Assembly: GCA_028696165.1 (NCBI GenBank)
Contig: JAQVHQ010000024.1
Location: 1 to 48,728, forward strand
Source: Lachnospiraceae bacterium
Lineage (GTDB): Bacteria; Bacillota; Clostridia; Lachnospirales; Lachnospiraceae
DNA: 48,728 nucleotides
Direction: 5' to 3'
The translations under genes and the position numbers were made by a program. This document shows positions 46,314-48,728 of this stretch, piece after piece; position 1 is the first letter of the stretch, and each line of letters begins with the position of its first letter. The notes below the pieces were generated by a model that saw only the letters and a program-made list of their open reading frames with translations, was not told the DNA's origin and made no database searches.

Positions 46314-48383
46314 ATGGATTTCAGAGAGGCAATATCCCTTGCACAGGCAGGGAACGAAAGAGGATTTGGGTATTTGTATGAGAATACCTACAGGAGTAAG
46401 TATTATCTGGCACTTCAATATATGAAGAACGAAGAGACCGCAAAAGACGTAGTGCAGGAAGCATATATAAAAGCATTTTCTAATTTGGATAAATTACAGA
46501 ACCCGGAAGTATTCCCGTCATGGCTGGGAACTATCGTAGCCAATACTGCCAAGAATGCTTTGGTAAAGAAAAATCCGATGTTGTTTTCGGATGTTGCGGT
46601 GGATGATGAAGCGGAGAGCTTTGAATATCAGATTGAAGATGATAACATCGATAACCAACCGGAGTTATCATATACAAAGCAGGAAACCCGGGACCTTGTG
46701 CATGAATTAATCAATGCGCTGTCAGATGAGCAAAGAATCTGTATGCTGATGTTTCATATTGAGGGAATATCCATTAGAGAAATAGCAGAGACGTTGAACT
46801 GCTCTGACAATACCGTAAAATCCCGCTTGAATTATGGCAGAAAAAACTTAAAAATCAAGGCAGAGGAATTACAGAAAAAAGGTTACAAATTATACAGTGT
46901 TGCGCCGCTGCCATTATTATTACTGCTTCTTCACTCAGACCAAACGGCAATGTCCTTAGATGGAATGCTTGGAATAGCAGGAAAGTCAATGATCAATGGT
47001 ATATTCAGACAGATTCCTATATTAAATGAAACGGCGGGAATATCTGCGCCAAAGGGGACTACAGCTAAGGCTGGATTTTTACATACAACGGCAGGAAAAA
47101 TAACAGCGCTCATTATGGGGGTATGCATTACAGGAGGAGTTGCATTCTATGGTATAACGCAGTTACTTCCGGATGAGAAAGAACCAGTGGCAGAGACGGA
47201 AACTAAGTCGACAGAACAAGAGGTATCTGATACAGAGTCAGAGACAACTGCACCAGAACAAGAACCATCTGTACAGGAAGAGCAACCGCCGACAGAGCAG
47301 ACAGTGGCAGATGAAGAGTATCCTAATCTGATTGCCGGAAATCTTACTAAAGAAGAATTAGAGTATGTGCTTGCATATGGGCCGGAAGAGATTCCAGCTC
47401 AGGGATTTTCAGAAACTGATTATCAAAATCTGTTGGCATGGCTATGTTGTTCTAAGGAAGAAGAAAATCCAATTACATATCTGGGAAAAAATTCCCAATA
47501 TAAATATCAGTATTCCCTTGTGGACATAAATCGAGTCTTTTCTTCATTTACAGATTTTCAATTTACGCAAGATAATATTGGAAGTATAGGGAGCGGATTC
47601 AGTATTGTGGGAGAGGCACTGGAATTTGCTGTGCCTACTTTGAGTGCAGAATTAAATGCAGCTATCACTTCGGCTGTTTATACAGACACCGAGATGAAAG
47701 TGTATTATGACTATACGAAGACGTCTTATGAGTTGGGAACAACAAACAGCAAAAAAGTTGCAACATTAAAGCCCACAGAAGATGGTTTGTACCGCATTGT
47801 CAAAATAGAAATTGTCACGGATGATGCAGCAAGTAAAGTGCCAGATGAAGCTGCCGCAGTTAGTCCGGCCGCCAATACTGCCTCGATGAAACAGATTTAT
47901 CAGGGAGTTCTCCAATCTGTACAAAATCAAGAAGCGGATTATACGTTTTCAGAAATGGAAGCAGCGACAGGTGCCTATCAGTATTTTACAACAGATATGA
48001 ATGGCGATGGTATCCAGGAGCTGGTTGTCGGCGCAGAAAATACAGTCGATGTATTTATGGGACATTATATTCGTGTGTACAGCTGTGAAAATACAGATAC
48101 AGGGTATCAGCTAAAACCTGTTCAGGGCGATATGCAGACAATTGCTTTGCATATTCCGGCAGATGGAAATGGATTATATGATTCTTATTTTTCTCGTGGA
48201 ACAGGTAAGACAAGTGTTTATCGAATCAGTATTCAGAATGGAACGTTGGCAGGTGGTTTGACTTCTGTTTCAGAACAGGAATTTACCATGGGAGACAGCG
48301 CAGCTGAGGCATTTCAAAATGGCAATCAGATAGTCGAATGGAGAGATATTTCTGATTTGGCGGGATTGGATGGTATAAATTAA
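46314..48383 (+). CDS. ECF sigma factor fused to membrane span and extracytoplasmic domain
   Basis: A 689-residue protein. Residues about 5-75 are sigma region 2 (GFGYLYENTYRSKYYLALQY, DVVQEAYIKAF). About 135-180 is region 4 with its helix-turn-helix (ISIREIAETLNCSDNTVKSR). A hydrophobic stretch at about 197-208 (PLPLLLLLL) and a clear transmembrane helix at about 262-284 follow. Then comes a Glu/Thr/Pro-rich linker (about 290-340) and a long outer part with a calcium-binding-like FG-GAP motif, DMNGDGIQELVVG (about 561-573). Normal ECF factors have under 200 residues. Here the sensor and anchor are covalently attached, so release by proteolysis or action at the membrane is implied. No separate anti-sigma gene is seen. 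RBS AAGAGGAC, weaker than that of the preceding small ORF. Confidence 0.88.
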   Translation: MDFREAISLAQAGNERGFGYLYENTYRSKYYLALQYMKNEETAKDVVQEAYIKAFSNLDKLQNPEVFPSWLGTIVANTAKNALVKKNPMLFSDVAVDDEAESFEYQIEDDNIDNQPELSYTKQETRDLVHELINALSDEQRICMLMFHIEGISIREIAETLNCSDNTVKSRLNYGRKNLKIKAEELQKKGYKLYSVAPLPLLLLLLHSDQTAMSLDGMLGIAGKSMINGIFRQIPILNETAGISAPKGTTAKAGFLHTTAGKITALIMGVCITGGVAFYGITQLLPDEKEPVAETETKSTEQEVSDTESETTAPEQEPSVQEEQPPTEQTVADEEYPNLIAGNLTKEELEYVLAYGPEEIPAQGFSETDYQNLLAWLCCSKEEENPITYLGKNSQYKYQYSLVDINRVFSSFTDFQFTQDNIGSIGSGFSIVGEALEFAVPTLSAELNAAITSAVYTDTEMKVYYDYTKTSYELGTTNSKKVATLKPTEDGLYRIVKIEIVTDDAASKVPDEAAAVSPAANTASMKQIYQGVLQSVQNQEADYTFSEMEAATGAYQYFTTDMNGDGIQELVVGAENTVDVFMGHYIRVYSCENTDTGYQLKPVQGDMQTIALHIPADGNGLYDSYFSRGTGKTSVYRISIQNGTLAGGLTSVSEQEFTMGDSAAEAFQNGNQIVEWRDISDLAGLDGIN

Positions 48384-48501
48384 CCTCAAGCTGCGTAGGA
48401 GATGAACTGATGTGTGAATCGGAATAAGCTGTCGAGGCACATAGTCAATCAAATCAAAATTTTGCCCCGTTTGGCTAAGAAAAGCAAGCTATATACAGCT
48501 T

Positions 48502-48594
48502 GTCGAGGCATATACAAGCCTGTTTAACTTCTCTGCCTCGTAGGCTAGAGTGTAACGGGGCAGAGAAACTAAACAGGCTTGCATATGCCTCGAC
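48502..48594. repeat. 93-bp palindromic element
   Basis: Left arm segments 48502-48513, 48515-48526 and 48529-48537 pair with 48559-48567, 48570-48581 and 48583-48594: 33 bp, broken only by one mismatch and one AC/AC internal loop. The stem continues to a loop near AGGCTAGAGTGTA. A partial copy of its start (GTCGAGGCACATA, 48431-48443) and a GCCCCGTT (48464-48471) precede it, as if an older copy was damaged. CAAGCT/AGCTTG (48485-48502) is a further small hairpin. Confidence 0.85.
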
Positions 48595-48608
48595 GGCACT
48601 GTTATAAT
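48579..48608 (+). promoter_or_regulatory. Outward promoter at the right window end
   Basis: TTGCAT (48579-48584), 18-base spacer, TATAAT (48603-48608). The -35 lies within the right arm of the palindrome. It would drive a gene beyond the window. Confidence 0.45.
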
Positions 48609-48728
48609 GTACCCTATACAGTGGACATGAAGAATTCTTATTTTATACCCAATTTTATGCTAGAACCTTTTTCATGGACAAGACTTTTTTGTATTTATAC
48701 CTAAAAAGAGTAGTTCATTCTGGACGCC

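Larger units (their letters stand above)
48384..48728. other. Gene-free right end
   Basis: 345 bases after the sigma fusion gene. Contains the palindromic element, its partial copy and a promoter-like sequence; no ORF of note. No obvious intrinsic terminator for the sigma gene is seen in the first 40 bases. Confidence 0.5.

Overview
The window is low-GC Firmicutes DNA and most resembles a gut Lachnospiraceae genome (Blautia / Ruminococcus gnavus / Dorea type). This rests on the ribosomal-protein/RNA-polymerase gene order, strong AGGAGG ribosome binding sites, several GTG/TTG starts, and family content such as HydE, YjiH-type Gate protein, HipA-like kinase, GGDEF/EAL proteins with receivers and an ECF sigma factor with a membrane-anchored tail. 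No rRNA, tRNA, CRISPR array, transposase or phage gene was recognised. The genus is inferred from gene content, not from an alignment.

Layout. 1-3.8 kb: a 5'-truncated lactate-racemase (larA) remnant, a DUF5060/DUF4038 glycoside hydrolase and a DMT-family transporter behind a hairpin-rich leader. 3.9-8.6 kb: a MerR regulator facing a three-gene operon (class I aminotransferase, iron-type alcohol/glycerol dehydrogenase, YjiH-like membrane protein). Between them is a textbook MerR-type promoter: 19-bp spacer with an inverted repeat inside it. 8.7-14.3 kb: a HipA-like kinase overlapping a lipoprotein with a ComEC-like metallo-beta-lactamase domain, convergent with a SWIM-SNF2 helicase. 14.5-17.4 kb: a Nif11-like small protein, an RNase Z-like hydrolase and an M18 aminopeptidase, the last two separated by a perfect 30-bp hairpin.

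17.7-22.9 kb: a cyclic-di-GMP locus. Two tandem paralogues (REC-GGDEF-EAL-REC) both start with TTG. The first is cut by an in-frame TAG in its second receiver, leaving a separate GGDEF-PAS reading frame. 23-28.2 kb: a lipoprotein, a CshA/DeaD-type RNA helicase, a zinc-ribbon membrane protein and cysK, each followed by or flanked by clear terminators. 28.3-28.6 kb: a 260-bp, almost perfectly palindromic element with 71-bp arms. 28.9-31.05 kb: an orphan hydE and lrgAB.

31.5-43.1 kb is the conserved core rpmG-secE-nusG-rplK-rplA-[L10 leader and attenuator]-rplJ-rplL-rpoB-rpoC, with promoters at rpmG, rplJ and rpoB and terminators after rplL and rpoC. 43.2-48.4 kb carries accessory signalling genes: a hybrid histidine kinase with two periplasmic solute-binding-type domains, a 32-codon small ORF with a strong RBS, and an ECF sigma factor fused through a membrane segment to a surface domain. 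The window ends in a second long palindrome followed by an outward promoter.

The least explained items are the one-polypeptide sigma factor/sensor fusion with its candidate self-recognised promoter and small ORF, the amber-split c-di-GMP protein, the two long palindromes, and a strand-level C-over-G skew that crosses the convergent gene ends near 11 kb.
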